Positions 17,465 to 25,868 of a stretch of DNA of 64,000 bases are shown here, in pieces. The stretch comes from Opitutia bacterium (GTDB lineage Bacteria; Verrucomicrobiota; Verrucomicrobiia; Opitutales; Opitutaceae), in assembly GCA_016217595.1 (NCBI GenBank), contig JACRHS010000007.1, forward strand, positions 62,001-126,000. The letters run 5' to 3'. The notes under the pieces were generated by a model that saw only the letters and a program-made list of their open reading frames with translations, was not told the DNA's origin and did not search any database. Within the stretch, counting starts at the first letter, position 1; the number at the start of each line of letters is the position of its first letter. The position numbers and the translations under genes are program-made.

Positions 17465-18390
17465 ACGAGGCCGTTGAGCATCATCGGCAATCGCTGCAGG
17501 CTGTGCGCGAGCGCAGCCCGGGCGATGAGATTTTCCTTGTCGCCGGCCCCGTAGAGAATGCCCCAGCCGGAAAGCTCCGGCCAGGCCCCCTCGGGCATCG
17601 GTTCAACCTGTTCGAAGCCGCCGGAGATGCCAGCGGCGCGCACGAGCTGATCGGCCACCTGCACGGCGGCGGCGTAGCAAGCGTGCTCGCCCGCGTTCTC
17701 GGGATCGTTGTGGTGCAACACCGCGTTGACGATCTCGGGCGCGAGCCGGTGACGTTGCAAATAGTAGGCGCCAGCCCGGGCGTGGTCCCAACCGATGGTC
17801 GCGCGTTCAAGCGCGCAGATCTCCATCGTGTTGCGGGCCGGAGTGGCCACGACGGTCGAGAATTGTTCGGGAAACGTGGTGGCGAGCACGACTTTGCCGA
17901 CGTTGTGCAACAGCCCGATGATGTAATCGGTGTCGTCGTCGACCAGCATGGTGGTGGTCGTGGCCAGAATCTCGCGCGTCATGATGGCCGAGCCGATGGA
18001 GTGTTTCCACAATTCCCGCCACGGCAGATGCGCCGGCGCGTTGGGCATTTTCTCAAGTTCTTCGATCACCGGCGTCGCGCGGGAGAGCTCACGAATCTGC
18101 CGCACCCCGAGATAAAACACGGCCTCTTCGATATTGTTCACCTTCGCGGTCAGATCGAAAAAGACGGAGTTGACCATGCGCAGCAGGCGGGCGGTCAACG
18201 ACGGGTCGCGGCGGATGACTTCAGCGATCTGCGAATTGATGCTCTGATCAGACTTCAGCAGCTCGCCCAACGCCCGGTTGATGCTCGAAAGGGAGGCAAG
18301 CTTGGGGCACGCGTCGATGCGCCGAGAGATCTCGGCGTCGGTGAAACTGGCAGGGCTGGCTGCGGACATGTTCGCGACCACTGAAGACAT
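17461..18390 (-). CDS. HDOD-domain signalling protein
   Basis: A 309-residue protein with an HDOD domain spanning most of its length: CPKLASLSSINRALGELLKS near the start, VIRRDPSLTARLLRMVNSVF, and VNNIEEAVFYLGVRQIRELS are the standard signature helices. IIGLLHNVGKVV is the degenerate HD-like region. HDOD proteins usually act as regulatory scaffolds in nucleotide second-messenger signalling, stress responses or motility, without phosphodiesterase activity. It is the first gene of a pair with the hybrid kinase, so it may be an input or partner of that kinase. A pilus-related role is possible because pilus motor genes lie in the same window, but they are far away. Confidence 0.88.
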   Translation of the reverse strand: MSSVVANMSAASPASFTDAEISRRIDACPKLASLSSINRALGELLKSDQSINSQIAEVIRRDPSLTARLLRMVNSVFFDLTAKVNNIEEAVFYLGVRQIRELSRATPVIEELEKMPNAPAHLPWRELWKHSIGSAIMTREILATTTTMLVDDDTDYIIGLLHNVGKVVLATTFPEQFSTVVATPARNTMEICALERATIGWDHARAGAYYLQRHRLAPEIVNAVLHHNDPENAGEHACYAAAVQVADQLVRAAGISGGFEQVEPMPEGAWPELSGWGILYGAGDKENLIARAALAHSLQRLPMMLNGLV

Positions 18391-18626
18391 TGTTGTAGGA
18401 CCCTAGATTGGGCTCATCTGGTGCATCGGCCCGCCTCGGTCAAAGTTTAGGGATTTGTCTACGAAACTACCCACCGGGCATTTCCGTACCGCCGCAACCA
18501 CCGTCGATGAGTGAATTTTTGTGGCCGAACGCACGTTGTGCCGACCATCTTGCGCAAAAGCGAAGATTGCCCTTGCGTCGCCTCCGACCCGCCCTTTACT
18601 CGCGAACCCTTTAACTCATTTCATTT

Positions 18627-18860
18627 ATGGCCCGCATCTGCGCAATTACAGGCAAACGTCCCGTCAAGGGCAGCATCATTAACCGCAAAGGTCAGAGCAA
18701 GAAAAGCGGCGGCATCGGCACGCACGTCACAAGCATCACCAAGCGCAAGTTTCGCCCTAATTTGCAGAAGATCAAAGTGAAGCTTCCTACTGGCGCCACC
18801 AAGCGCGTGTGGGTTTCGGTCAAGGCCATCAAGGCCGGCCTCGTGGAGAAGGCTCTGTAA
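18627..18860 (+). CDS. rpmB: 50S ribosomal protein L28
   Basis: A 77-residue protein, the normal length for L28. MARICAITGKRPVKGS at the N terminus and KRKFRPNLQKIKVKLP followed by KRVWVSVKAIKAGLVEKA at the C terminus are typical. It is a monocistronic gene between the HDOD gene (divergent) and a strong terminator. The 236-bp upstream gap must hold promoters for both directions; no convincing -35/-10 pair was identified by eye. The gene lacks a clear Shine-Dalgarno (upstream reads ACTCATTTCATTT), as is common in this phylum. Confidence 0.97.
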   Translation: MARICAITGKRPVKGSIINRKGQSKKSGGIGTHVTSITKRKFRPNLQKIKVKLPTGATKRVWVSVKAIKAGLVEKAL

Positions 18861-18885
18861 CACCGCCTCGTCCGCAAACTTTCCT

Positions 18886-18924
18886 AAAAGCCCGCAGTCG
18901 CATCGCCGACTGCGGGCTTTTTTT
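18886..18924 (+). terminator. Strong intrinsic terminator after rpmB
   Basis: AAAAGCCCGCAGTCG (18886-18900) pairs with CGACTGCGGGCTTTT (18907-18921) over the 6-base loop CATCGC and ends in a run of Ts. A perfect 15-bp stem; the cleanest terminator in the window. Confidence 0.95.
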
Positions 18925-19013
18925 GTCCCGGCGATGATGACTTCTGACTATGCAGCGACCACGCCGGGCTTTACCGTGGCCGCCTGCGTGCCGATGTTGT
19001 CCCAACCTTCGCC

Positions 19014-20090
19014 ATGACTCCCCCGCCCGCCATCCCGCGCCGGGTCCGCGTGACCCATTTCAATTGCTGGGCCGAGCAATTGGAGGATGCCGCCGCCTAT
19101 TTGCAGCGACTACCCGCCTTCGACGTGATCAAGCGCGTCAGCAATCCGCACGATGCCCGGCTGGTGCGCATGGCCCGCCTCGATTGCGACTGGCACGGAG
19201 AGAACATGCGGGTCTTCAACGCCCTGGCACACCCGAGCATCGAGTTTCTTCCTGCGCGCATCGTCGGATTAAAAGGTTTGGCGGAAATTTTCGCCAAGCC
19301 GCCGCCGTTAGATGAGGAACACTGGTTCATCCTCATGGGCCAGCACCCGCAGGCGTTTGCTCATGTCGCGCCGAAATTTTTCAGCGGGCTCACTCTTGCT
19401 GGCATCCGCGTGCTCTTTTACGCATTCGATGAAGCCAGCCGTGCCATGCCGTGCTTCCCCATCGTGGCGCCACATCTGCGCGTGTTGATCCATGACGAGT
19501 CGCCGCTCGCGCCGACCGCTCGCTCGCTGCTGCCGCCGGGTTGTCTCACGGTGCATCGGAGCTGGGTGGCCAACCTCCTGCCCTTTGCCGAACCCTTCTG
19601 TGAAACGCCGGAGCAGAAAATCGTCTTCCTCGGTTCGGAGCTCGGCTACACGCCGCATCGCAAACGCCAGGTCGAGTTTCTCCAAAAAAAATTCAAGGAC
19701 CGCTTCGTCGCCATCCACGATCACTCCCTGCCCGTCGCCGCCCGCGGCTCGCTCACGCGCGTCCACGCCAGTCTCTGCCCCGAGGGCCGCAAATTCACCA
19801 CGCCCGCGATGAGCGCCACGCACACCGACCGCCCGTTCTGGTCCGGCTGCCTCGGTCTTGTGCCGATCTCCGAAGATTCGCGCACCGGCGGCCGCCTGGA
19901 ATCATTGCATCGCGAAGGCCTGATCGTCCGCTATCCGCACGGCAACCTCGCCGCGCTCGCCGAAGCCTGTGAACGCGCCCTTGCCACCCCGCTCGCCGAG
20001 CGACGCCGCCTCTACGATTATTTCAACCGGCACGAAACAGTCGGCGCCGTGGTGGCTGAAGCGATCGCCGCTTGCCCGCCGTCGGCCTGA
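19014..20090 (+). CDS. Putative GT-B-like glycosyltransferase
   Basis: A 358-residue protein not assigned to a named family. Residues 10-20 (VRVTHFNCWAE) are a strand followed by a family-like segment. Residues about 200-330 look like the C-terminal half of a GT-B glycosyltransferase: KIVFLGSELGYTPHRKRQVE, then SGCLGLVPISEDSRTGGRLE, then LIVRYPHGNLAALAEACERA. No signal peptide or membrane span is seen. It ends 4 bp before the O-GlcNAc-transferase-like gene, so both are probably co-expressed and act in the same glycan or protein-glycosylation process. Donor and acceptor are unknown. Confidence 0.5.
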   Translation: MTPPPAIPRRVRVTHFNCWAEQLEDAAAYLQRLPAFDVIKRVSNPHDARLVRMARLDCDWHGENMRVFNALAHPSIEFLPARIVGLKGLAEIFAKPPPLDEEHWFILMGQHPQAFAHVAPKFFSGLTLAGIRVLFYAFDEASRAMPCFPIVAPHLRVLIHDESPLAPTARSLLPPGCLTVHRSWVANLLPFAEPFCETPEQKIVFLGSELGYTPHRKRQVEFLQKKFKDRFVAIHDHSLPVAARGSLTRVHASLCPEGRKFTTPAMSATHTDRPFWSGCLGLVPISEDSRTGGRLESLHREGLIVRYPHGNLAALAEACERALATPLAERRRLYDYFNRHETVGAVVAEAIAACPPSA

Positions 20091-20094
20091 AATC

Positions 20095-22104
20095 ATGCCC
20101 CCGGCTGCCGCCACGCTCGAAAACGCCCTGCGCCTCCACCGCGCCGGCCAGCTCGCCGCCGCCGCCGCACAATACCAGGCGGTGCTCAAAGCGCAGCCGG
20201 CAAATTTCGACGCGTGGAATCTCCTCGGACTCGTCGCCCAGCAAAGCGGTGACCACACGCAGGCGCTGGCATGCTTCGCCAGGGCCATCGCCCTCAACGC
20301 CCGCATCGCCACCCTCCACCTTCAGCGCGGCCAGTCGCTGCGCGAACTTGGGCGCACCGACGAAGCCGTTGCCGCATTCAGCGCCGCCATCGCGTTGCAA
20401 CCCGACCTCGCCGAGGCCCATCACCAGCTCGGCAACGCGCGCAAGAATCTCCGGCGCTACGCCGAGGCGCTCATCAGTCTGCGTCGGGCGGCGCAACTCG
20501 CGCCAGACCAGCCGACGATCCGGCTCAACCTCGGCGTCGCCTGCCTGGAAAGCGATATGCTCGACGAAGCCGTCGCGCAGTTTCGCGAGGCGATCCGCCT
20601 CCAGCCCGACCAGCCCGATGCGCACAATATTCTCGGCCATGCCCTGCTAACCCAGGGCAATCTCAGTGCCGCCCGGCCGTGTTTTATCGAGGCGCTCCGG
20701 CTGCGCCCGAATTACGCCGCCGCGCACAACAACCTCGGCCGCCTCCACCGCGCGCAAGGCCGCATCGCCGACGCCATCGCGAGCTACCGCGCCGCGCTCG
20801 CCGCGCAACCGCATGCGCCCACGCACAGCAATCTCCTGCTCGCGCTCAACTACTCACCCGACGTCACGCCCGAGGAGATTTTTGCCGAGCACCGGCACTG
20901 GGCCGCGCTTTACGCCGCGCCGCTGCGCCCAACCACGCCGCCGCCAGCCCACGATTTTGCCCCGGACCGACGCCTGCGCATCGGTCTCGTTTCGCCGGAT
21001 TTCGACAGCCACGCGGTCGCGTTCTTCATCGCGCCGTTCCTGACCGACCGGCGCCGCGAGTTCGCCGAGGTCATCTGCTATTCGGATGTCCGCACGCCCG
21101 ACGCCACCACGCAACGGCTCCGCGCCACCGCCGATCAATGGCGCGACATCGCCGGCCGAGATGATGCGCAAGTCGCGGCGCAAATTCGCGAAGACCGGAT
21201 CGATATCCTCTTCGACCTCGCCGGCCACACCGCGCGCAACCGCCTGCTGGTGTTTGCGCGCCGGCCCGCGCCGGTGCAGATCACCTGGATCGGTTATCCC
21301 AACACCACCGGCCTCGACACGATGGATTACCGCCTGACCGACGCCGTGAGCGATCCAGTCGGGCAAACCGACGGCTGGCACAGCGAGAAACTCGTGCGCC
21401 TGCCTGAAACCTTTTCCTGCTACCGGCCGCCGGCCGACAGCCCGCCGGTGAGCGCGTTGCCCGCCCTGACCTCAGGCCGGATCACGTTCGGTTGCTTTAA
21501 TAATTTCGCCAAGATCACGCCCGCCGCGATCGCGCGCTGGACGCAAATTTTGGGCGCTTTGCCTGACTCCCGCCTGATGTTGAAATCGCGCGGGCTCACC
21601 GATCCCGAGACCGCCGCCGCGCTGCACGCGGCGTTTGCGCGCGGGGGCATCGCCGCCGAACGAATCGTGCTGCACAGCGACGAGCTCTCGGTCTCCCGTC
21701 ACCTGAGCCTGTACCACGACATCGACATCGCGCTCGACGCGTATCCCTATAACGGCACCACCACGACCTGCGAAGCGCTCTGGATGGGTGTACCGGTCGT
21801 GACGCTCGCCGGCCGGACCCACGTCGCGCGCGTCGGCGCGAGTCTGCTCACGCACCTCGGCGCGCCGGAGTGGATCGCCGCCACGCCAGAGGAGTACGTC
21901 GCGAAAGCGCTGGCACTCGCGCGCGATTTGCCGCGGCTCTCCGCCATCCGGCAAGGGCTGCGCGAACGCATGCAGACGAGTCCGCTTTGCGATGCGCCCC
22001 GTTTCGTCGGTCACCTGGAAACCGCCCTGCGCGCGCTCTGGGTGCAGCGCTGCCAGACCGCCAAGCCTGACCGCGCTCAGGCTTTCAATTCGACCACGAC
22101 CTGA
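20095..22104 (+). CDS. TPR protein with O-GlcNAc transferase (GT41) domain
   Basis: A 669-residue protein. Residues about 5-275 are seven or so tetratricopeptide repeats (e.g. AEAHHQLGNARKNLRRYAEA; AHNNLGRLHRAQGRIADAI). Residues about 290-660 match the SPINDLY/OGT C-terminal glycosyltransferase: IGLVSPDFDSHAVAFFI, DLAGHTARNRLLVFARRPAP, ITWIGYPNTTGLDTMDYR, FGCFNNFAKITP and LDAYPYNGTTTTCEALWMG. These enzymes glycosylate Ser/Thr of proteins in eukaryotes; bacterial relatives modify proteins such as flagellins or adhesins. The start was set at the ATG 4 bp after the previous stop; an upstream in-frame ATG lies inside that gene. The last 28 bp overlap the convergent RidA gene. Confidence 0.85.
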   Translation: MPPAAATLENALRLHRAGQLAAAAAQYQAVLKAQPANFDAWNLLGLVAQQSGDHTQALACFARAIALNARIATLHLQRGQSLRELGRTDEAVAAFSAAIALQPDLAEAHHQLGNARKNLRRYAEALISLRRAAQLAPDQPTIRLNLGVACLESDMLDEAVAQFREAIRLQPDQPDAHNILGHALLTQGNLSAARPCFIEALRLRPNYAAAHNNLGRLHRAQGRIADAIASYRAALAAQPHAPTHSNLLLALNYSPDVTPEEIFAEHRHWAALYAAPLRPTTPPPAHDFAPDRRLRIGLVSPDFDSHAVAFFIAPFLTDRRREFAEVICYSDVRTPDATTQRLRATADQWRDIAGRDDAQVAAQIREDRIDILFDLAGHTARNRLLVFARRPAPVQITWIGYPNTTGLDTMDYRLTDAVSDPVGQTDGWHSEKLVRLPETFSCYRPPADSPPVSALPALTSGRITFGCFNNFAKITPAAIARWTQILGALPDSRLMLKSRGLTDPETAAALHAAFARGGIAAERIVLHSDELSVSRHLSLYHDIDIALDAYPYNGTTTTCEALWMGVPVVTLAGRTHVARVGASLLTHLGAPEWIAATPEEYVAKALALARDLPRLSAIRQGLRERMQTSPLCDAPRFVGHLETALRALWVQRCQTAKPDRAQAFNSTTT

Positions 22105-22538
22105 ATCTCCGTCGTCGAGCCACGCGGCAGACCATTGACGGCGACGGCAGCGCGGGCGTGTTTGCCTGCATCGCCAAAGACTTTCACGAAAAGATCGCTC
22201 GCGCCGTTGATCACCGCCGGGCTGTCGGAGAAACCATCGATGGCGTTGACGAAGCCGTTCACCAACACCACGCGCGCCACTTGATCGAGCGAACCGGCGG
22301 CGGCCTTGATGTTCGCGAGGGTGTTCAGCGCGCAAACTTCCGCGGCCTTGTAGGCGGTCTCGATCGTCTGCTCTTTTCCCACCTGACCGGCGTGCGTGAT
22401 CTGGCCGTTCAGCACGCAGATCGTGCCGGCGCAGTAGAGCAAATTGCCCGTGCGCACGGTGGGCACGTAGCTGCCGGCGGCGGCGGGCGGCGGCGGAAGA
22501 GTCAGACCGAGTTCGGCGAGGCGCGCTTCTGGATTCAT
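22077..22538 (-). CDS. RidA/YjgF-family protein
   Basis: A 153-residue member of the RidA superfamily, longer than classic 130-residue RidA and closest in layout to the group beginning P-E-A-R-L-A-E-L-G-L-T-L-P. Seen are YVPTVRTGNLLYCAGTICV, AAEVCALNTLANIKAAAGSL and VARVVLVNGFVNAI. The Arg that binds the imine carboxylate in RidA proper (in the segment R-A-A-V-x-V) occurs in HARAAVAVNGLPRGSTTEIQ. Such proteins hydrolyse reactive enamines/imines or have related catabolic roles. I prefer the ATG at 22538 to one 24 bp upstream. It follows the substrate-binding lipoprotein gene by 49 bp in the same direction and overlaps the convergent TPR gene by 28 bp. Confidence 0.85.
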   Translation of the reverse strand: MNPEARLAELGLTLPPPPAAAGSYVPTVRTGNLLYCAGTICVLNGQITHAGQVGKEQTIETAYKAAEVCALNTLANIKAAAGSLDQVARVVLVNGFVNAIDGFSDSPAVINGASDLFVKVFGDAGKHARAAVAVNGLPRGSTTEIQVVVELKA

Positions 22539-22587
22539 GGTGCGCGCAGCCTCGCCCAGCACCGGCGCGGAGGCCAGCGGTTTTTCG

Positions 22588-23595
22588 CTATTTGGTCTCG
22601 GCCGGGAGAAACTCCGTCGTGGCCACCTTCGCCACCGCGAGCGGTTGCTCCAAGACCTGCAACGCCACCAATTGCGCGATGGAGGCCTCGATGCGCGGCA
22701 GCGCCAGCCGGCCCGCGCCCTCGCCTTTCGCCGGATCGCCGGTCACCAGCCGACGCTCCGTAAGCTCGCGCCGCGAGAACGCCAGAAACGCCGCCGTCAT
22801 CCGCGGATTTTGTTTCAAGATCAACGCATCGGCCGGCGCGGGATCGCCTTCGATGTAGTCGCGCCAGCCGCGCACCGAGGCCGCGACAAACGCCCGCACG
22901 ATCTCGGGCTGGGCCGCGGCAAAATCCGGCCGGCAAAAAATCACGTGGTACGGATCGTAGCCGGCGTCGGCGATGCGCAGCGTCTTCACCCGCACGCCGT
23001 GTTGCGCCGCCAAAAACGGCTCGTTGGTAACCACGCACTGCTGGATCGCCTGCGGATTGGCGAAGAAATTGGCGAGGCCGTACGGCACCGGCAGGATGTT
23101 GAAGGTGATGCCGTATTTTCGCTGGAGAAATCGGATCCAGACGAGGCTCGGCGCGGCGATCACCGTCTGGCCGTCGAGTTGCGCAAACGATTCGATCGGA
23201 TTCTCCGCGTGCAACAGCAGCGCCTGATGGTCGTGTTGCAAAAACGCGCCGACGATCAACAGCGGCATGCCGCGACTCGCGGCCACGATGACGTCGGTGC
23301 TCGGGTTGATGCCAAACTCCACGTCGCGGTTGATCACCTTCGGCTTGATGTTCGCGCCGGGACCGCCGGGCAGCAGTTCGACATCAAGCCCGGCCTCCCG
23401 GTAAAAACCGCGCGCCAGGGCCTGGTAGAAACCACCGTGCTCCGCCTGCGGAAACCAGTCCGTTTGCAACCGCACCTTGCGCAAAGGCGTCGCAGGCGCG
23501 GCCGACGGCTTGTCCGGCGCGGGCGAACGCGAACACGCGACGAGCCCCGCCACGGCGAGCAGTAATAGAAATGCGGTGCGAATGCGAACGGTCAT
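22588..23595 (-). CDS. ABC-type substrate-binding lipoprotein, NMT1/THI5-like
   Basis: A 335-residue lipoprotein. The signal sequence ends in LVAC, a lipobox with the Cys at about 20. The mature part matches the SsuA/THI5-like periplasmic binding family: VRLQTDWFPQAEHGGFYQAL, then ARGFYREAGLDVELLPGGPG and VEFGINPSTDVIVAASRG. Relatives bind thiamine-precursor pyrimidines, sulfonates, nitrate or hydroxymethyl pyrimidine analogues. No permease or ATPase gene is adjacent, so this is an orphan binding protein or uses components elsewhere. No TPP riboswitch motif was seen in the 58 bp separating it from the divergent amidase. The start is the ATG directly before the hydrophobic signal core; a longer frame upstream is not family-like. 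Confidence 0.82.
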   Translation of the reverse strand: MTVRIRTAFLLLLAVAGLVACSRSPAPDKPSAAPATPLRKVRLQTDWFPQAEHGGFYQALARGFYREAGLDVELLPGGPGANIKPKVINRDVEFGINPSTDVIVAASRGMPLLIVGAFLQHDHQALLLHAENPIESFAQLDGQTVIAAPSLVWIRFLQRKYGITFNILPVPYGLANFFANPQAIQQCVVTNEPFLAAQHGVRVKTLRIADAGYDPYHVIFCRPDFAAAQPEIVRAFVAASVRGWRDYIEGDPAPADALILKQNPRMTAAFLAFSRRELTERRLVTGDPAKGEGAGRLALPRIEASIAQLVALQVLEQPLAVAKVATTEFLPAETK

Positions 23596-23653
23596 GCTGT
23601 GGCGACAGAAACCAAAAGTTGCGCCAGAGCGAGCGCTTTGCCGTGATCGGAGC

Positions 23654-24937
23654 ATGACCGCGCTCGCTCCGCTTTCATTGGCCGAATGGCAGTCCCTCTC
23701 GCGGCGCGACCCCGCCGCCGCCGCGCGGGAGTTGCACCGGCGTGTCGTCACCAACCTCCTGCCCGCCCAACAGCGCGCCTGCCTCGCGCAGTTGGACGAT
23801 GTCGACGCGCTCGCCGCCAAGCTGGCCGCCGCGCCCGCAAACACGCCGCTCGGCGGCATCCCGTATTTCGCCAAGGATCTCTTCGATGTCGCCGGCGTGC
23901 CCACCCGCGCCGGCTCGGCCTTTCTCTCCGAGGTGCGGCCGACGCCCACGCGCGACGGGGCCATTGTGCAGGCCTTCGCGGCCGCCGGCGCGGTCTGCGC
24001 CGGCAAAACCCATTTGCACGAATTCGCCTACGGCATCACCGGCGAGAATCCGCATTACGGCGACTGCGAGCATCCGCAATTTCCCGGCCGGACCACCGGC
24101 GGCTCCAGCAGCGGTTCCGCCGCGGCCGTGGCGGCGGGCATCGTGCCGTTCGCCCTCGGGACCGACACGGGCGGCTCCATGCGCGTGCCGGCGGCCTTTT
24201 GCGGACTCTACAGTATTCGCCTGACGCCCGGCCATGCGTGGATCGCCGATGCGTTTCCCCTCGCACCGAGCTGCGACTCCGCCGGCTGGTTCACCCGCAC
24301 CGCCGCCGAGCTCTCGGCGCTCACCGGCATGATGCTCGGGCACGGCACGAGCCGGCGTGAGCTGCGCGGCTGTTATCTCGAACTCGGCGAACTCGATCCC
24401 GAAATCGCCACCGCCTGCCGGGTGGCCGCAGCGCGGCTGTGCGCGCCCGCTGATGCGGCGACGTCCGGCCAGTTACACGACGCCCTCGACGACTGCGCCC
24501 TTGCCTATGTCGTGCTCACCAGCGCCGAGTCGGCCCGCGTGCACGCCGCCTGGCTCGATTCGCACCGCGAGCGCTACAGTCCGACCGTGTGGCAACGTCT
24601 CGACCGCGGCCGGCATTGGTCCGAAGCGGAAAGCATCGCCGCGGAAGTGCGCCGCCATTTTCTCCGGCACACGCTCGCGAGCTATTTTCTCACCTACGAT
24701 TTTCTCGTGTTGCCCGCGACGCCGGGCGCCGCGTTCACCAAAGCCGAATGCAATCAGCGCAACCGCGAACGCATTCTCGCCCTGACCGCGCCCGCCAGTC
24801 TCGCCGGACTGCCCGCGCTCACCTTGCCAGTGCCCCTCGCCTCCGGACTTACCGGCGGCCTGCAAGTGATCGTGCCTTCCGTGCAGAGCCCGGTGATTCC
24901 CTGGGCGCTGAAAACGTTTCCCGTCAACGCAGGTTGA
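23654..24937 (+). CDS. Amidase signature-family hydrolase
   Basis: A 427-residue enzyme of the amidase signature superfamily with a full catalytic triad: Lys74 (YFAKDLFD), cis-Ser151 (TTGGSSSGSAAA) and nucleophile Ser175 (TDTGGSMRVPAAFCGLY). The 24-residue spacing between the two serines is as in the family. It is shorter than GatA (about 480) and lacks GatA-like partners nearby, so it is probably a catabolic amidase; the sequence most resembles AtzF/scytalone-type or biosynthetic amidases of 380-430 residues. The substrate is unknown. Neighbours (RidA, a pyrimidine-type binding protein, an amidohydrolase) suggest breakdown of a small nitrogen compound. The final 14 bp overlap the convergent amidohydrolase gene. 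Confidence 0.88.
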   Translation: MTALAPLSLAEWQSLSRRDPAAAARELHRRVVTNLLPAQQRACLAQLDDVDALAAKLAAAPANTPLGGIPYFAKDLFDVAGVPTRAGSAFLSEVRPTPTRDGAIVQAFAAAGAVCAGKTHLHEFAYGITGENPHYGDCEHPQFPGRTTGGSSSGSAAAVAAGIVPFALGTDTGGSMRVPAAFCGLYSIRLTPGHAWIADAFPLAPSCDSAGWFTRTAAELSALTGMMLGHGTSRRELRGCYLELGELDPEIATACRVAAARLCAPADAATSGQLHDALDDCALAYVVLTSAESARVHAAWLDSHRERYSPTVWQRLDRGRHWSEAESIAAEVRRHFLRHTLASYFLTYDFLVLPATPGAAFTKAECNQRNRERILALTAPASLAGLPALTLPVPLASGLTGGLQVIVPSVQSPVIPWALKTFPVNAG

Positions 24938-25796
24938 GCAATTTCCGGGCGTTCTCCCCGAGCACCGCCGCATCGGCGCCATGAGCGCGGGCTTCCTCCA
25001 GCAAACGCGTCATGCCGGGCTCGGCATCGAGTTTCGGGTAAACGTTGAGCGGAAAATCCGAGCCGAAGAGCACGCGCCCCGCCGGCACCGCTTCTAGAAA
25101 ACGCGTCCAGATGGTGGCATCGTAAAGCAGCGGTGAAGCGGCGGTGTCGTAGAAAACGTTGAGCAACTCTTCGCCTTCGAGTTCGCGCAACGGCAGCAAT
25201 CCGCCCCAGTGCGCCAGGATGAAATTGGTCTGCGTGTAGGCGCGGGCGAGCCAGACAAAGTCGCGCAACGGCGTCTCCACCTTGCCCGGATAATCGCCGC
25301 TCTCGGGATCGGTGACGTGCAGATTGACCGGCCAGCGCCACTCGCCGGCCTGCTCGATCATCGCGGCGAAAATGGCATCCGCGACGTCGTAATCCTGGGA
25401 GTGCGGTGACAGCTCGCCGAGCCCGATCAAGCCCTCGTCCCGCGCGCGCTGCATTTCCGCCAGCACGGCATCCACCCCGGCCGCCGGGTGCACGGTGGCG
25501 AAGGCGCTCAGGCGGTCCGGATGGGCGCGCACACAGGCCGCAAAAAAACGGTTTTGCGCGGCGCAATTTTCCGGTCGTTGCCAGTACCAGCCCTGCAGGA
25601 CCGTGCGCGCCACGCCGGCGGCGTCCATCGCGCGCAGCAATGCCTCGACCGAGGGAAATCCCTGCACGGGCGAGCCGTTCTTGCGCCGACGGGTGCATAG
25701 CTCCGCCCAGTGTGGTTCCTGGTGCTCCGCCGCCCAGCGCGCGGGTTCGGCATTCAGCTCGGGCGGGTAGAGATGAACGTGAGCATCGACGATCAT
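24924..25796 (-). CDS. Amidohydrolase (amidohydrolase-2 / TIM-barrel metal-dependent hydrolase)
   Basis: A 290-residue TIM-barrel hydrolase. DAHVHLYPP at the N terminus is the HxH metal motif; the central LHVTDPESGDYPGK supplies the third His; ILAHWGGLLPL the fourth; VLFGSDFPLNVYP near the C terminus is the conserved Asp with GSD(F/Y)P motif of the amidohydrolase-2 family. Members include 2-pyrone-4,6-dicarboxylate hydrolase, aminocarboxymuconate-semialdehyde decarboxylase and many of unknown substrate. The ATG at 25796 starts directly before the HxH strand; an upstream extension is not family-like. It is convergent with the amidase and divergent (72 bp) from the cyclohydrolase-like gene. Confidence 0.85.
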   Translation of the reverse strand: MIVDAHVHLYPPELNAEPARWAAEHQEPHWAELCTRRRKNGSPVQGFPSVEALLRAMDAAGVARTVLQGWYWQRPENCAAQNRFFAACVRAHPDRLSAFATVHPAAGVDAVLAEMQRARDEGLIGLGELSPHSQDYDVADAIFAAMIEQAGEWRWPVNLHVTDPESGDYPGKVETPLRDFVWLARAYTQTNFILAHWGGLLPLRELEGEELLNVFYDTAASPLLYDATIWTRFLEAVPAGRVLFGSDFPLNVYPKLDAEPGMTRLLEEARAHGADAAVLGENARKLLNLR

Positions 25797-25868
25797 AACG
25801 GGAATAAAATCGTTCGTTGCAGGCCGCGGCGCAATCCACAACTCTGCCCGCACGCGACTTCCGCCGCC

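Noticed and set aside
23596-23653. Possible TPP riboswitch before the THI5-like binding protein
   Set aside because: The 58-bp gap is too short and has no CTGAGA-type conserved core.
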